A DNA stretch of 64,000 bases from Flavobacterium sp. N502536 (GTDB lineage: Bacteria; Bacteroidota; Bacteroidia; Flavobacteriales; Flavobacteriaceae). Below the pieces are notes generated by a model, which worked only from the letters and a program-made list of their open reading frames with translations, searched no databases and had not been told where the DNA came from. Location of the stretch: contig NZ_CP110011.1 in NCBI RefSeq assembly GCF_025947345.1, positions 2,170,001 to 2,234,000 on the forward strand, read 5' to 3'. The position numbers and the translations under genes were made by a program. This document shows, piece by piece, positions 25,856-35,066 of the stretch (position 1 is its first letter; each line of letters begins with the position of its first letter).

Positions 25856-27590
25856 CGGTGGTTGTTTTTGGGAAAGTCAAAATCATTTTAGTTCCTATAT
25901 TGAGCTCGCTTTCTATGGCTAGTGTTCCGCCATTTTTTTTGATCATTTGTTTGCACAGCTGCAAACCTAAACCGGTACCTATAATTTCAGAATTATTTTT
26001 TTTGGCGAGTAAAGAAGTATTGTCGGTAAGTAATTCTTTAATGGTTTCCGGGCTCATTCCGATTCCGTTGTCCTCAAGGATCAGATCGCAAAAATCAGGA
26101 TTGGTTTCCCGGGTGTAAAAGCTTATTTTACCATTTTCATTCGAAAATTTAATCGCATTGTCCAATAAATTACGAAGTACAATTTTTAACGAATCGAGGT
26201 CTACGAAGATAAAACTATTTTTTGAAACTAAATTCTCAAAAGTAATGGTTTTGTCCAGTAGCAAAGGTTTGTAATTGTATTCGATTTGCTGCACGATAGA
26301 ATACAAGTGAACGGATTCTTGGTGAAAGTACAATTGTTTGGTTTGTAACATGGCCCAATGCAGTAAATTATCCAATAAGCTATAGGCACCGCTTGCAATA
26401 GTACTGTTTTGAATAATGAGTTGATTCAATTCATCATAATTCTTGGTTTCCAATGTTGCCGATAACTTCGCGTTACTTGTTTTGAGCGCATTTACCGACG
26501 AGCGCAGATCATGGCTTACAATAGAGAACAGTTGATCTTTGGTCGTATTTAATTGATCGAGTTTGTTTTTTTGAAGTAATATGGTTTTGCCATTTTTTAC
26601 TTTTTGGGCGTAGAGATACACTCCTGCTGTTAAGATTAGCAATAGACCAACGGCTGCAAAAAAGAAACCGTTACGTTGGGTATTTTTAAGTTTGTTTTCT
26701 ACTTCAAGTACTTTTATTTGTTTTTGCTTTTGGGCTACAGCGAATTTTTTCTCAAAGTCGGCAACGGCCCAAATTTTATTTTGATTGTTGAGGGAGTCTT
26801 TCCATTGCTCTGATTCTTTCCTGTATTCTAAGGCTTTTTTAAAATTACCTTTGTTTTCTTCAACAACAGCCATGTTTTTTGAAGCGACTCTTTTAGTGTC
26901 AAAATCTTTTATTTTTGTTGAGAGTTTATAAGCTTTTGTAAAGTAAGGAATGGCTTGGTCGTCTTTGTATTGTGAATAATATAAATTGGCAATATTCATA
27001 TACAATCCAATTAAAGAAATTAAGTCATTTTCTGTTTCTTTTAGTTTCAGACTTTTGAAAAAGTAGTTTTCAGCTTTAAGAAAATCATTAAGATGTAGAT
27101 AACAAATGCCTAAGTTTTCATATATAATACTTAATTTGTAATCTTGATTATTGGAAAGAGGTTTCTTTTCAGCTTTTTCGAAATGATAAATAGCTTTTTT
27201 AAAATCTCTTAGTTCTAAAGAAATTTGCCCAAGGTTTTTATTTATAAAAGGGTAAAGTTTGAAGCTGTTAGATACCAAAAGCATTTCTCTTTGGGCTTCT
27301 TTGAATAATCTTTTTTCTCTAAAGCTATATCCTCTGAAAAAGTGGCAATAATCAATTATTTTTTTGTTTTTTGCCACTGCTAAAGCACTAATAGAATAGG
27401 TTAGAGTGGAATCCCAATTCTTCTTTATAAAAGATGCTTTTGCTTGTTCGAAATTAATTTCTTTTTCAAATTCTTTACTTTCATCTTCGACTACTTTATT
27501 TAATGTCATAATAATTGGTTTTACTTGACAGAAAAGTAAACACGGGAGACTAAGCAGAATTATAGTGATGAAAATATTAATTCTTAGCAT
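25848..27590 (-). CDS. TPR-containing membrane sensor histidine kinase
   Basis: A 580-residue hybrid-free sensor kinase. A signal or membrane segment (1-21) is followed by a periplasmic TPR array (about 45-285), a membrane helix at about 311-330 (GFFFAAVGLLLILTAGVYLYA), a HisKA domain with the phosphoacceptor His360 in SIVSHDLRSSV, and an HATPase domain ending in GTGLGLQLCKQM. The N box (LLDNAIKFSNENGKI) and DNGIGMS are present. This architecture is common in Bacteroidota with LytTR partners. The signal sensed by the TPR region is unknown. Confidence 0.94.
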   Translation of the reverse strand: MLRINIFITIILLSLPCLLFCQVKPIIMTLNKVVEDESKEFEKEINFEQAKASFIKKNWDSTLTYSISALAVAKNKKIIDYCHFFRGYSFREKRLFKEAQREMLLVSNSFKLYPFINKNLGQISLELRDFKKAIYHFEKAEKKPLSNNQDYKLSIIYENLGICYLHLNDFLKAENYFFKSLKLKETENDLISLIGLYMNIANLYYSQYKDDQAIPYFTKAYKLSTKIKDFDTKRVASKNMAVVEENKGNFKKALEYRKESEQWKDSLNNQNKIWAVADFEKKFAVAQKQKQIKVLEVENKLKNTQRNGFFFAAVGLLLILTAGVYLYAQKVKNGKTILLQKNKLDQLNTTKDQLFSIVSHDLRSSVNALKTSNAKLSATLETKNYDELNQLIIQNSTIASGAYSLLDNLLHWAMLQTKQLYFHQESVHLYSIVQQIEYNYKPLLLDKTITFENLVSKNSFIFVDLDSLKIVLRNLLDNAIKFSNENGKISFYTRETNPDFCDLILEDNGIGMSPETIKELLTDNTSLLAKKNNSEIIGTGLGLQLCKQMIKKNGGTLAIESELNIGTKMILTFPKTTTDG

Positions 27591-27620
27591 GTTGTAAGTT
27601 AGCTATATGTGAAATTAAGA

Positions 27621-27660
27621 AAGAAAAACATCGCTTGATTTGTGACGATCTAAGCGATGT
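27621..27660 (-). terminator. Terminator after the 130-residue orphan gene
   Basis: 9-bp stem ACATCGCTT (27628-27636) / AAGCGATGT (27652-27660) and TTTTTCTT on the minus strand. It separates the orphan gene from the downstream kinase gene. Confidence 0.75.
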
Positions 27661-27671
27661 GTGTTCATTTT

Positions 27672-28064
27672 TTAGTTGCCTACCTTAGTTTCTGTACCTC
27701 TAGAGGTTTCAGGGTCTAAATTTCTTAAGTAAGATGTAACGCTCTTAATATTGTTAACTGTATCGGAAATATAATCGATTTCAACATACCAAACATCGTA
27801 AGTATCTGGTGTGCTTTCATCCCAGTCATAATCAAAATAAACTTCGATATTGGTATCATTTTCGATTAGGGTTCCAACCACCGGGCTTTGCGAATCTTTA
27901 GAGTTGATGTATACCGTAGCACAGATTTTTAAGGTAAGTACACCTTGATTTCTGTAAAGTTGTGCTGAGGCTAGAGGCGGGATTGGAAAAGTAAGACCGC
28001 TTTGGTCTGAAAAGACAAAATCTTGCTCGTTAATTTTTGTGATTTGGGTAATGTTAAAGTACAT
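27672..28064 (-). CDS. Hypothetical protein, 130 residues
   Basis: No family recognised. There is no signal peptide or membrane helix; the protein is acidic and beta-rich (FVFSDQSGLTFPIPPLASAQLY, IEVYFDYDWDESTPDTYDVWYVEIDYIS) with a polar, charged C terminus. It is flanked by its own terminator (27621-27660) and by the pnp terminator, so it is a single-gene unit upstream of, but not joined to, the kinase operon. It looks like a cytosolic or surface-attached small domain protein; I can assign no function. Confidence 0.65.
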   Translation of the reverse strand: MYFNITQITKINEQDFVFSDQSGLTFPIPPLASAQLYRNQGVLTLKICATVYINSKDSQSPVVGTLIENDTNIEVYFDYDWDESTPDTYDVWYVEIDYISDTVNNIKSVTSYLRNLDPETSRGTETKVGN

Positions 28065-28201
28065 AATTGTGTTTTAAGGATTACTAATTTGTTTTTTTGG
28101 CGTGTTAAAGATATTTTATTTTCCTGTATAAATGTAAGGTTTGTCGTGTTTTTTTGTGATTATTCGGGTATTTGAGGAGATATTTAGTGAAAAATTGCAA
28201 T

Positions 28202-28243
28202 AAAAACGAAAAACCCCAATTCAAATACATGAATTGGGGTTTT
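28202..28243 (-). terminator. Rho-independent terminator after pnp
   Basis: Perfect 14-bp stem AAAACCCCAATTCA (28210-28223) and complement (28230-28243), 6-base loop; the minus strand continues TCGTTTTTA. Confidence 0.82.
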
Positions 28244-28276
28244 CTATGAATAAACCTTTAGTAAACTAAGATCTGA

Positions 28277-30412
28277 TTACTCTTTTTTCTCCTCACGTGG
28301 AGGTCTTTGTAAAAGTGCTTTTCTTGACACTTTTTCTTTTTTAGTTTTAGGATCTACACCTAAGTATTTCACTTGGAATACATCACCCATGTTTACAACA
28401 TCAGTAACATTTTCAGTGCGTTCCCATGCTAATTCAGAAACGTGTAATAAAACTTCGTTTCCTGGTGCAGCAGTATATTCTACTACAGCTCCAAAATCTA
28501 ACATTTTAATTACTTTTACTTCGTAAGCTTCTCCCATTTGTGGTTTGAAAGTGATTGACTTAATTTTTGCCAATACTGCTTCAATTCCGGCAGGATCTGT
28601 ACCTAAGATTTCGATTACACCTTGTTCGTCAACTTCGTTGATTACAATAGTCGTTCCTGTAGCTTTTTGTAATTCCTGAATTACTTTTCCACCAGGTCCG
28701 ATTAATGCTCCAATAAAGTTTCCAGGAATAGTTCTGGTAATGATTTTTGGTGCATGTGCTTTCACGTCAGCTCTTGGCGCAGCAATTGTTTCAGTCAGTT
28801 TACCTAAAATGTGCAAACGTCCTTCTCTTGCTTGTCCTAAAGCTTGTTCCATAATGTCATAACGTAAACCATCAATTTTGATGTCCATTTGACAAGCGGT
28901 AATACCGTCAGCAGTTCCGGTTACTTTAAAGTCCATATCTCCTAAGTGATCTTCATCACCTAAAATATCTGACAATACAGCAAATTTCTCACCGTCAGTA
29001 ATTAATCCCATAGCGATTCCTGAAACCGGTTTTGTCATTTGAACTCCGGCATCCATTAAAGCCATTGTTCCTGCACAAACAGTTGCCATAGAAGAAGAAC
29101 CATTAGATTCTAAAACTTCAGAAACAATACGGATAGTGTAAGGACAATCAGCAGGAATCATATTTTTCAAAGCTCTTTGAGCTAAGTTACCGTGACCAAC
29201 CTCTCTTCTTGAAGTTCCTCTTAGAGGTTTTGCTTCACCAGTTGAGAAAGGAGGGAAGTTGTAGTGTAAATAGAATTTCTCTTCACCTTGCTCAGATGGA
29301 GAATCAATTTGGTTTGCTTCTCTTGAAGTTCCAAGAGTTACAGTTGCCAATGCCTGAGTTTCTCCACGTGTAAACAATGAAGATCCGTGAACTCTTGGTA
29401 AGTAATCAGTTTCACACCAGATTGGTCTGATATCTGTTGTTTTTCTTCCGTCTAAACGAACACCTAATTCTAATACTACGTTACGAACAGCTTCTTTGTT
29501 TGTTTTGTAAAAATATTTAGAAACTAAATCTCCATCAGCAGCTAATTCTTCTTCTGTAAATAAAGCTTTTACTTCTTCTTTTACTTCAGCAAATGCAGCA
29601 CCTCTTTCGTGTTTAGCCGAACCAACTTTTGCAATAGCATAGATTTTATCATATGCTGCAGCTTTTACTTTTTTGTAAATTTCTTCGTTTTCTTTCTCAC
29701 CTTCGTAAGTACGAATTTCTTTTTTACCAAAAGCAGCTTGCAAACGCAATTGCGCCTGGATTTGTATTTTAATAGCTTCGTGAGCAAACTTAATGGCTTC
29801 CACCATTTCAGCTTCTGAAATTTCTTTCATCTCACCTTCAACCATCGCAACAGAATCCAAAGAAGCTCCAATCATCATATCGATGTCAGATTTTTCTAAT
29901 TCTACTCTGCTTGGGTTGATTACGAATTTTCCATCGATACGTGCAACACGTACTTCAGAAATTAAGTTATAAAATGGAATGTCTGAAACTGCTAATGCTG
30001 CAGATGCCGCTAGACCAGCCAAAGCGTCCGGCATAACCTCTTCGTCATGAGACATCAATTGAATCATAACCTGAGTTTCAGCATGGTAATCGTCTGGGAA
30101 AAGCGGACGTAAAACACGGTCAACTAATCTCATTGTCAATACTTCGCTATCACTTGGACGAGCTTCTCTCTTGAAGAAACCACCCGGAAAACGACCTGCT
30201 GCTGCAAATTTTTCGCGATAATCTACTGTTAATGGTAAAAAATCAACGCCTGGGTTAGAAGTGCGAGCTGAAACTGCTGTCGCAAGAATCATCGTGTCGC
30301 CCATTCTTACTACTACAGAACCGTCCGCTTGTTTCGCTAAACGCCCTGTCTCGATTGTGATGCTTCTGCCATCACCTAAATCGATCTTTTCTACAAATAA
30401 TTGTGGAATCAT
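28277..30412 (-). CDS. pnp: Polyribonucleotide nucleotidyltransferase (PNPase)
   Basis: A 711-residue 3'-to-5' phosphorolytic exoribonuclease of the RNA degradosome. Two RNase PH domains are seen (about 10-145 and 310-540; [24 protein letters not shown] marks the second), linked by the helical PNPase domain, then a KH domain with [15 protein letters not shown] (about 565-610) and an S1 domain (about 630-695). The C terminus is Lys/Glu-rich. It lies downstream of rpsO, the same order as in many bacteria, with a 163-base leader that can form a long hairpin. Confidence 0.97.
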   Translation of the reverse strand: MIPQLFVEKIDLGDGRSITIETGRLAKQADGSVVVRMGDTMILATAVSARTSNPGVDFLPLTVDYREKFAAAGRFPGGFFKREARPSDSEVLTMRLVDRVLRPLFPDDYHAETQVMIQLMSHDEEVMPDALAGLAASAALAVSDIPFYNLISEVRVARIDGKFVINPSRVELEKSDIDMMIGASLDSVAMVEGEMKEISEAEMVEAIKFAHEAIKIQIQAQLRLQAAFGKKEIRTYEGEKENEEIYKKVKAAAYDKIYAIAKVGSAKHERGAAFAEVKEEVKALFTEEELAADGDLVSKYFYKTNKEAVRNVVLELGVRLDGRKTTDIRPIWCETDYLPRVHGSSLFTRGETQALATVTLGTSREANQIDSPSEQGEEKFYLHYNFPPFSTGEAKPLRGTSRREVGHGNLAQRALKNMIPADCPYTIRIVSEVLESNGSSSMATVCAGTMALMDAGVQMTKPVSGIAMGLITDGEKFAVLSDILGDEDHLGDMDFKVTGTADGITACQMDIKIDGLRYDIMEQALGQAREGRLHILGKLTETIAAPRADVKAHAPKIITRTIPGNFIGALIGPGGKVIQELQKATGTTIVINEVDEQGVIEILGTDPAGIEAVLAKIKSITFKPQMGEAYEVKVIKMLDFGAVVEYTAAPGNEVLLHVSELAWERTENVTDVVNMGDVFQVKYLGVDPKTKKEKVSRKALLQRPPREEKKE

Positions 30413-30433
30413 AATTTTTCCTTATTGGTTATA

Positions 30434-30494
30434 CAATGGGTTTTAGTTGTGTTGTAGTTGTTGTTGTGTGTAGTTATTGTTCTAAAACCCAATG
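30434..30494 (-). promoter_or_regulatory. Stem-loop in the pnp leader
   Basis: CAATGGGTTTTAG (30434-30446) and CTAAAACCCAATG (30482-30494) pair over 12 of 13 positions with a 35-base AC-rich loop on the minus strand. It lies between the rpsO terminator and the pnp start, in the position of the pnp leader stem that controls PNPase in enterobacteria. Function here is inferred. Confidence 0.55.
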
Positions 30495-30533
30495 AAAAAC
30501 CAAACTTTTTTTCTTATAAAATGCTTGTAATGT

Positions 30534-30566
30534 AAAAACAAAAAGAGGCACTCTCGCACCTCTTTT
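30534..30566 (-). terminator. Terminator after rpsO
   Basis: 8-bp stem AAAAGAGG (30541-30548) / CCTCTTTT (30559-30566), followed on the minus strand by TGTTTTTACA. It may allow some readthrough into pnp. Confidence 0.65.
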
Positions 30567-30575
30567 CTATATTGA

Positions 30576-30842
30576 TTATTTTCTGATATTCAATACTTTG
30601 ATAATCTCACGATATCTGTTGATCTCTTTCTTTTTCAAGTAGTCCAACAAAGCTCTTCTTTTACCTACTAATAGTACAAGTGAACGCTCAGTGTTGTAAT
30701 CGTGACGATTTTTTTTCAAGTGTTCAGTTAAGTGTGAAATTCTGTAAGTGAACAATGCGATTTGACCTTCTGCGCTTCCAGTGTTTGTTGCAGCACCGTG
30801 TTGTGCGAAAATCTCTTCTTTCTTTTCTTTAGTTAAATACAT
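30576..30842 (-). CDS. rpsO: 30S ribosomal protein S15
   Basis: An 88-residue S15 protein that binds 16S rRNA early in small-subunit assembly. Family signatures are clear: HGAATNTGSAEGQIALFTYRISHLTEHLKKNRHDYNTERSLVLLVGKRRALLDYLKKKEINRYREII. Length is exactly as usual. A TAnnTTTG element lies 54 bases upstream. Confidence 0.98.
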   Translation of the reverse strand: MYLTKEKKEEIFAQHGAATNTGSAEGQIALFTYRISHLTEHLKKNRHDYNTERSLVLLVGKRRALLDYLKKKEINRYREIIKVLNIRK

Positions 30843-30896
30843 TCCAATATTATTTAATGATTTTTATGTATGTCGTACAACTTTTGTAAGACGGTG

Positions 30897-30904
30897 CAAA
30901 ATTA
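30897..30904 (-). promoter_or_regulatory. TAnnTTTG -7 element upstream of rpsO
   Basis: TAATTTTG on the minus strand, 54 bases before the rpsO start; no -33 TTG at usual spacing. Confidence 0.4.
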
Positions 30905-30997
30905 GAACTTTTTTCTGAAAAAATAAATTTAAATATTGAAAAAATTAAACATTTGGTAATTTAACACCATATTTAACTTTTTAAAATGAGATCCTGA

Positions 30998-31453
30998 TTA
31001 AAATAATTTGGCAACTTCCTGATTTACGAACTCTAAAAACCTTTCATCGGCTTCTGTAAACGGATCAATAACATGACTGTCAATGTCGATTTGACCAATA
31101 TTTATACCGTTAACAAATAAAGGAACTACTATTTCAGATTTTACAGTAAAACTGCAGGCAATATAATTGTCCTGAGCGGCAACATCCGGCACTACAAAAT
31201 TGGCATTACTTTCGGCTACCTGACCGCAAATCCCTTTTCCGAAAGGAATAACAGTATGGTCTGTTTCTGCTCCAACATACGGCCCCAAATGCAGAGTTTT
31301 GTTCTCGTGATTGGCAAAATAAAAACCAACCCAGTTGTAGTATTCAATATTTTCGTTCAATAACTGACAGATTGCTAATAATTTTTCGTCTCTAACTAAT
31401 ACTGAATCAGAAACAATAGCGCTTATTTTTGGTTGTAATTCTTGAAATGTCAT
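30998..31453 (-). CDS. GAF-domain protein, free methionine-(R)-sulfoxide reductase-like
   Basis: A 151-residue single GAF domain close to fRMsr (YebR/MsrC), which reduces free methionine-R-sulfoxide. The core GPYVGAE...FGKGICGQVAES...VPDVAAQDNYIACSFTVKSEIVVPLF matches the family. Two of the three family cysteines are present (Cys76 in GKGICG and Cys100 in NYIACS, the latter equivalent to the catalytic one); the third, normally in the ACxRI stretch, is missing (TDHTVI). It may still work with two cysteines. It is divergent from the XrtF gene, with starts 71 bases apart. Confidence 0.82.
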   Translation of the reverse strand: MTFQELQPKISAIVSDSVLVRDEKLLAICQLLNENIEYYNWVGFYFANHENKTLHLGPYVGAETDHTVIPFGKGICGQVAESNANFVVPDVAAQDNYIACSFTVKSEIVVPLFVNGINIGQIDIDSHVIDPFTEADERFLEFVNQEVAKLF

Positions 31454-31470
31454 GATGTTAAAATTTTATA

Positions 31471-31478
31471 CAAAAGTA
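31471..31478 (-). promoter_or_regulatory. TAnnTTTG -7 element for the GAF gene
   Basis: TACTTTTG on the minus strand, 17 bases before the start codon. It is one of two facing promoters in a 71-base divergent gap. Confidence 0.45.
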
Positions 31479-31503
31479 TTTAAAGCTAAACTCAAAAAAT
31501 ACA

Positions 31504-31511
31504 TAAATTTG
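31504..31511 (+). promoter_or_regulatory. TAnnTTTG -7 element for xrtF
   Basis: TAAATTTG on the plus strand, 13 bases before the TTG start of xrtF, implying a very short leader. Confidence 0.45.
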
Positions 31512-31524
31512 AAAAAAAATTCCG

Positions 31525-32061
31525 TTGAAAAAATATTTAGTACAGTTTAAGCCCTTCCTGATTTTTATAAGCACTTTTTTTGCGGCCTATATTGTACTAA
31601 CCTTGGTGTATAAGTTCTATTTGAACGGTTTCGGACCCAATGAAGTAGATGGAATAACCAATGTTGTGGGGCGAAATGTAGAACAACTCATGCAATTGTT
31701 TCATTGTGATATCAAAGTTCATAAAAGCCTCACTGATTCGTGGTTAGAAGTTTGGTACAATAAACATTATTCGGTTCGAATCGTTGAAGGTTGCAATGCT
31801 GTAAGCGTTATGATTCTGTTTGTTGCGTTTGTACTGGCATTTTCCGGAAAGTTTAAAGCTACTTTGTTGTTTATCCTATTTGGAATCTTTTCTATTTATG
31901 TTTTAAATGTGGCCAGAATTGCACTATTGGTGGTTTTGCTGTTTCGTTTTCACGAACACAATCATTTTTTACACGGAACTTTGTTTCCTTTAATGATTTA
32001 CGGTTTCGTTTTTCTTTTGTGGATTGTTTGGGTAAACAAATTTTCGAAGTATGCTAAATAA
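31525..32061 (+). CDS. xrtF: Exosortase family protein XrtF
   Basis: A 178-residue polytopic inner-membrane transpeptidase of the exosortase/archaeosortase family, subtype F of Flavobacteria. The catalytic residues are present: Cys90 (IVEGCNAVSVM), Arg131 (LNVARIALL) and His150 (FLHGTLFP). Exosortases cut and transfer proteins carrying a C-terminal sorting signal. The start is TTG at 31525; no in-frame ATG gives the first helix, and a -7 element is close by. It overlaps its partner gene by 11 bases. No protein with a recognisable sorting signal was seen in this window. Confidence 0.9.
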   Translation: MKKYLVQFKPFLIFISTFFAAYIVLTLVYKFYLNGFGPNEVDGITNVVGRNVEQLMQLFHCDIKVHKSLTDSWLEVWYNKHYSVRIVEGCNAVSVMILFVAFVLAFSGKFKATLLFILFGIFSIYVLNVARIALLVVLLFRFHEHNHFLHGTLFPLMIYGFVFLLWIVWVNKFSKYAK

Positions 32062-32497
32062 AATCCTCGAACACAAATTCAAATTAATAATTGCAACAGC
32101 AATTGTACTGTGTTTTGCCGTTATCAGAGCTTTTGAAAATCAGCTGTTTTATGATCCTTTTCTGAGTTATTTTGACGGGAATTTTAAAAATTTGCCTTTT
32201 CCGGAAGTAGAGACTTTTGCTCTTTTTTGGAATCTGTTACTTCGATACGTCCTGAATACGATTCTGTCTCTTGTATTGATCTATACCTTGTTTCAGGATC
32301 GGGATATGTTTCAATTCAGCCTGTTTTTATATGCGTTTTTTGCTGTGCTGCTTCTGGTAATGTTTTTTGTTATTCTCGAATGTTTTCCACAGTGGAACTG
32401 GCTTCTTTTTTATGTACGACGATTCATTATTCAGCCCATATTTGTGCTGTTATTTATTCCTGCATTTTATTATCAGCAACAAAATTTAAAAAAATAA
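32051..32497 (+). CDS. Exosortase F system-associated membrane protein
   Basis: A 148-residue membrane protein with about four hydrophobic segments, found next to XrtF in Flavobacteria and known only as its associated protein. The pattern NQLFYDPFLSYF near the N terminus and FYVRRFIIQPIFVLLFIPAFYYQQ at the end fits that family. It overlaps xrtF by 11 bases, so the two are translated together. Its role in sorting is not known. Confidence 0.82.
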   Translation: MLNKILEHKFKLIIATAIVLCFAVIRAFENQLFYDPFLSYFDGNFKNLPFPEVETFALFWNLLLRYVLNTILSLVLIYTLFQDRDMFQFSLFLYAFFAVLLLVMFFVILECFPQWNWLLFYVRRFIIQPIFVLLFIPAFYYQQQNLKK

Positions 32498-32530
32498 CAC
32501 TTTATGCGGTCATTTTTGGTGTCTTTTAAA

Positions 32531-32538
32531 TAATTTTG
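32531..32538 (+). promoter_or_regulatory. TAnnTTTG -7 element at the HYC_CC_PP gene
   Basis: TAATTTTG ends only 4 bases before the ATG at 32543, so the predicted transcript would be leaderless or nearly so. Confidence 0.45.
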
Positions 32539-32542
32539 CAGT

Positions 32543-32938
32543 ATGAAACTAAAAAAGTGCACCGGATTATTTTTAGCCTTCCTGTTGTTGGTCTCCAACA
32601 TTGGGTTTGCTTTTGATGTGCACTATTGCGGTGGTGAGATTGCTTCGGTTTCGTTAAACACCACAGTTGCCGCTGCGGAAAAGAATTGTTGTGGGGCATC
32701 CGAAAAAAAATCATCCTGCTGTAAAGACAAAGTCGTTCATTTTGAGAAGAAATCAGACGATGCTACTTTAAAATTTTTCTTCTTTCAGCTTGCTTTTCCT
32801 CCGGTAATTCAGGAGTATCAGCCAATTGCTTTTCTTGGAATTTCAAATTTCAAAAGCAATCAGGTCATTTCGTATTATTCTGATGCGAATGCGCCTCCTT
32901 TATTCAAATTATACCATCAGTATATTTTTTATTCCTGA
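32543..32938 (+). CDS. HYC_CC_PP family secreted cysteine-rich protein
   Basis: A 131-residue exported protein (signal peptide to about IGFA, residue 23) with the three features the family is named for: HYCGGE just after the signal, the CC pairs in NCCGASEKKSSCCKD, and PPLFKLYHQYIFY at the C terminus. The His/Cys pattern suggests metal binding, most likely copper. It is immediately upstream of a TonB receptor and a periplasmic HMA protein, which supports a role in handling a soft metal ion at the cell surface. Metal identity is inferred. Confidence 0.8.
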   Translation: MKLKKCTGLFLAFLLLVSNIGFAFDVHYCGGEIASVSLNTTVAAAEKNCCGASEKKSSCCKDKVVHFEKKSDDATLKFFFFQLAFPPVIQEYQPIAFLGISNFKSNQVISYYSDANAPPLFKLYHQYIFYS

Positions 32939-33051
32939 TTTTAATGTTTAGATCCGGGCCATTTTGGCTTGTGCTATGCTGTTTGTTTATTTCTCCTTTG
33001 GAAGAAATAACATCAGAGCGGCCTTCTATTTAACATTAAAGTCAATTTTTT

Positions 33052-35058
33052 ATGCAAAAAAATATAATGCTTTTTGTGGCGTTTTTGCTGTCAGTAGCTG
33101 TGTTTTCACAGGAAGATTTACAGGAAGTAAAAATTACAAAAAAGCAAAAAGGAATAAAAAAATCCTATACGCTTACCGCCAACACATCTGTTATTACAAG
33201 CAAAGAACTGCTAAAAGCGGCCTGCTGTAATCTGGCCGAGAGTTTTGAAACAAACCCTTCAATAGATGTAAATTTTTCCGACGCTTTAACCGGAACCAAA
33301 CAAATTAAAATGCTTGGTCTGACAAGCCCTTATTTATTAATTACCGAAGAGAATCTTCCTTCTGTACGAGGGGCTTCACAAGCTTACGGATTATCGTTTA
33401 CTCCGGGAACATGGATAGAAAGTGTTCAGATTACTAAAGGGGCGGGCAGTGTTATCAATGGGTACGAGAGTATTTCAGGACAAATTAATACTGAACTTTT
33501 AAAACCATTAAGCGATATCCCATTTTTCTTAAACGCCTATGGTTCTACCGATGCCCGTTTTGAGTTGAATACCCATTTCAACAAAAAATTATCGGATAAA
33601 TGGGCAACGAGTTTATTTGTTCATGGTAATGCCCGTGTAGCGAAAAACGACATGAACGATGACGGATTTTTAGACAATCCGCTGGGGAAACAAATTAACG
33701 TTTTAAACCGTTACCAATATTATAATCCGGATAGTGGTTTGGTGAGTTTTATCAATTTCAGGTATATGAATGATAAAAAACAAACCGGAGAAGTAGATTT
33801 CGATAAAGATACCGATCGTGGAACAAAGAATCGTTGGGGGTCCGAGATCAATACAGAACGTTTTGATGTTTCTACTAAGATAGGCTATGTGTTTAAAGAC
33901 ATGCCGTATCAAAGTATTGGTTTTCAGAATGCCTTTAACACCCACAATCAGAACTCTTATTTTGGTTTGAGTCTTTATGATATCAGGCAAAATAGCTATT
34001 ATTCAAATTTAATTTTCAATTCGATTATTAACAATACAAAGCATAAATTCTCTACGGGTTTAAATTTTGCTTACGATCAGTATCAGGAGTTTGTAAATGC
34101 AAATGACTACAGCCGAATTGATAATTCTGTTGGTGCATTTTTTGAGTATACTTATGACAATACCGATAATTTTAGTTTGATTTTAGGGGGTAGGGTAGAC
34201 AATCACAATCGATTGGGGTTATTTGTTACGCCGCGTCTGCACATGCGATACAATCCCTGGAAGTTTGGGGTGCTTCGTTTTTCTGCCGGAAGAGGAAAGC
34301 GTTCGGCTAATATTTTCGCCGAAAATCAGCAGCTTTTTGCGAGTTCCAGAACGTTTTCGATTTTAGATCAAAGTGGAAAAATTTACGGATTGAATCCGGA
34401 AATCGCATGGAATTACGGGGTGAGTTTTTCTCAGAAATTCCGTGTTTTTAATAAAAATGCTGAAGTTGGATTTGATTTCTATCGTACCGATTTTCAAAAT
34501 CAGGCCGTTGTCGACTTGATGCAAAGTCCGCAGGATGTTTTGTTTTATAATTTGAAAGGAAGCTCGTTTGCCAATAGCTTTCAGTTCGAATTTAATTTCG
34601 AATTTATCCATAACCTGAATTTAAGAACGGCTTACAAGTATTACGACATTCAAACGGATTATTTGCGTGGTACTTTTCAGCGTCCTTTACAGGCAAAACA
34701 CCGCTTTTTGGGGAATCTGGAATATGAAACCAAGCTGAACAATGATAAACAATGGAAATTTGATTATACTTTTAACTGGTCCGGAAAACAACAATTGCCT
34801 TATACAGCCTCAAACCCGACTGCAGATCAGTTTCCTGATTTTTCGCCTTCGTATGCGGTGATGAATGTTCAGGTAACGAGAATTTTTTCTTCTGTTTTTG
34901 AAGTATATGTAGGAGGAGAGAATATTGGAAATTACAAACAGCAAAAAGCCATTTTGGGAGCTTCAGACCCATTTGGTCCTAATTTTGATGCTTCTGTTGC
35001 GTATGCTCCTATTTTTGGACAGATGTATTATGCAGGATTGCGGTTTAAGATAAAGTAA
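33052..35058 (+). CDS. TonB-dependent receptor, probably metal (copper)-linked
   Basis: A 668-residue outer-membrane receptor. The signal peptide ends near VFSQ (residue 20), and the plug follows directly (about 40-150: ELLKAACCNLAESFETNPSIDV, then LGLTSPYLLITEENLPSVRG), without the carboxypeptidase-like domain seen in many Flavobacterium receptors. A CC pair at the start of the plug is notable. The barrel ends in GLRFKIK. Placed between a HYC_CC_PP protein and an HMA protein, it is best read as a copper or heavy-metal transporter. Confidence 0.88.
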   Translation: MQKNIMLFVAFLLSVAVFSQEDLQEVKITKKQKGIKKSYTLTANTSVITSKELLKAACCNLAESFETNPSIDVNFSDALTGTKQIKMLGLTSPYLLITEENLPSVRGASQAYGLSFTPGTWIESVQITKGAGSVINGYESISGQINTELLKPLSDIPFFLNAYGSTDARFELNTHFNKKLSDKWATSLFVHGNARVAKNDMNDDGFLDNPLGKQINVLNRYQYYNPDSGLVSFINFRYMNDKKQTGEVDFDKDTDRGTKNRWGSEINTERFDVSTKIGYVFKDMPYQSIGFQNAFNTHNQNSYFGLSLYDIRQNSYYSNLIFNSIINNTKHKFSTGLNFAYDQYQEFVNANDYSRIDNSVGAFFEYTYDNTDNFSLILGGRVDNHNRLGLFVTPRLHMRYNPWKFGVLRFSAGRGKRSANIFAENQQLFASSRTFSILDQSGKIYGLNPEIAWNYGVSFSQKFRVFNKNAEVGFDFYRTDFQNQAVVDLMQSPQDVLFYNLKGSSFANSFQFEFNFEFIHNLNLRTAYKYYDIQTDYLRGTFQRPLQAKHRFLGNLEYETKLNNDKQWKFDYTFNWSGKQQLPYTASNPTADQFPDFSPSYAVMNVQVTRIFSSVFEVYVGGENIGNYKQQKAILGASDPFGPNFDASVAYAPIFGQMYYAGLRFKIK

Positions 35059-35066
35059 TTGTAAAA

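Noticed and set aside
32964..33230. Plus-strand frame of 88 codons overlapping the TonB receptor start
   Set aside because: It is a shadow of the receptor signal peptide and plug region in another frame.
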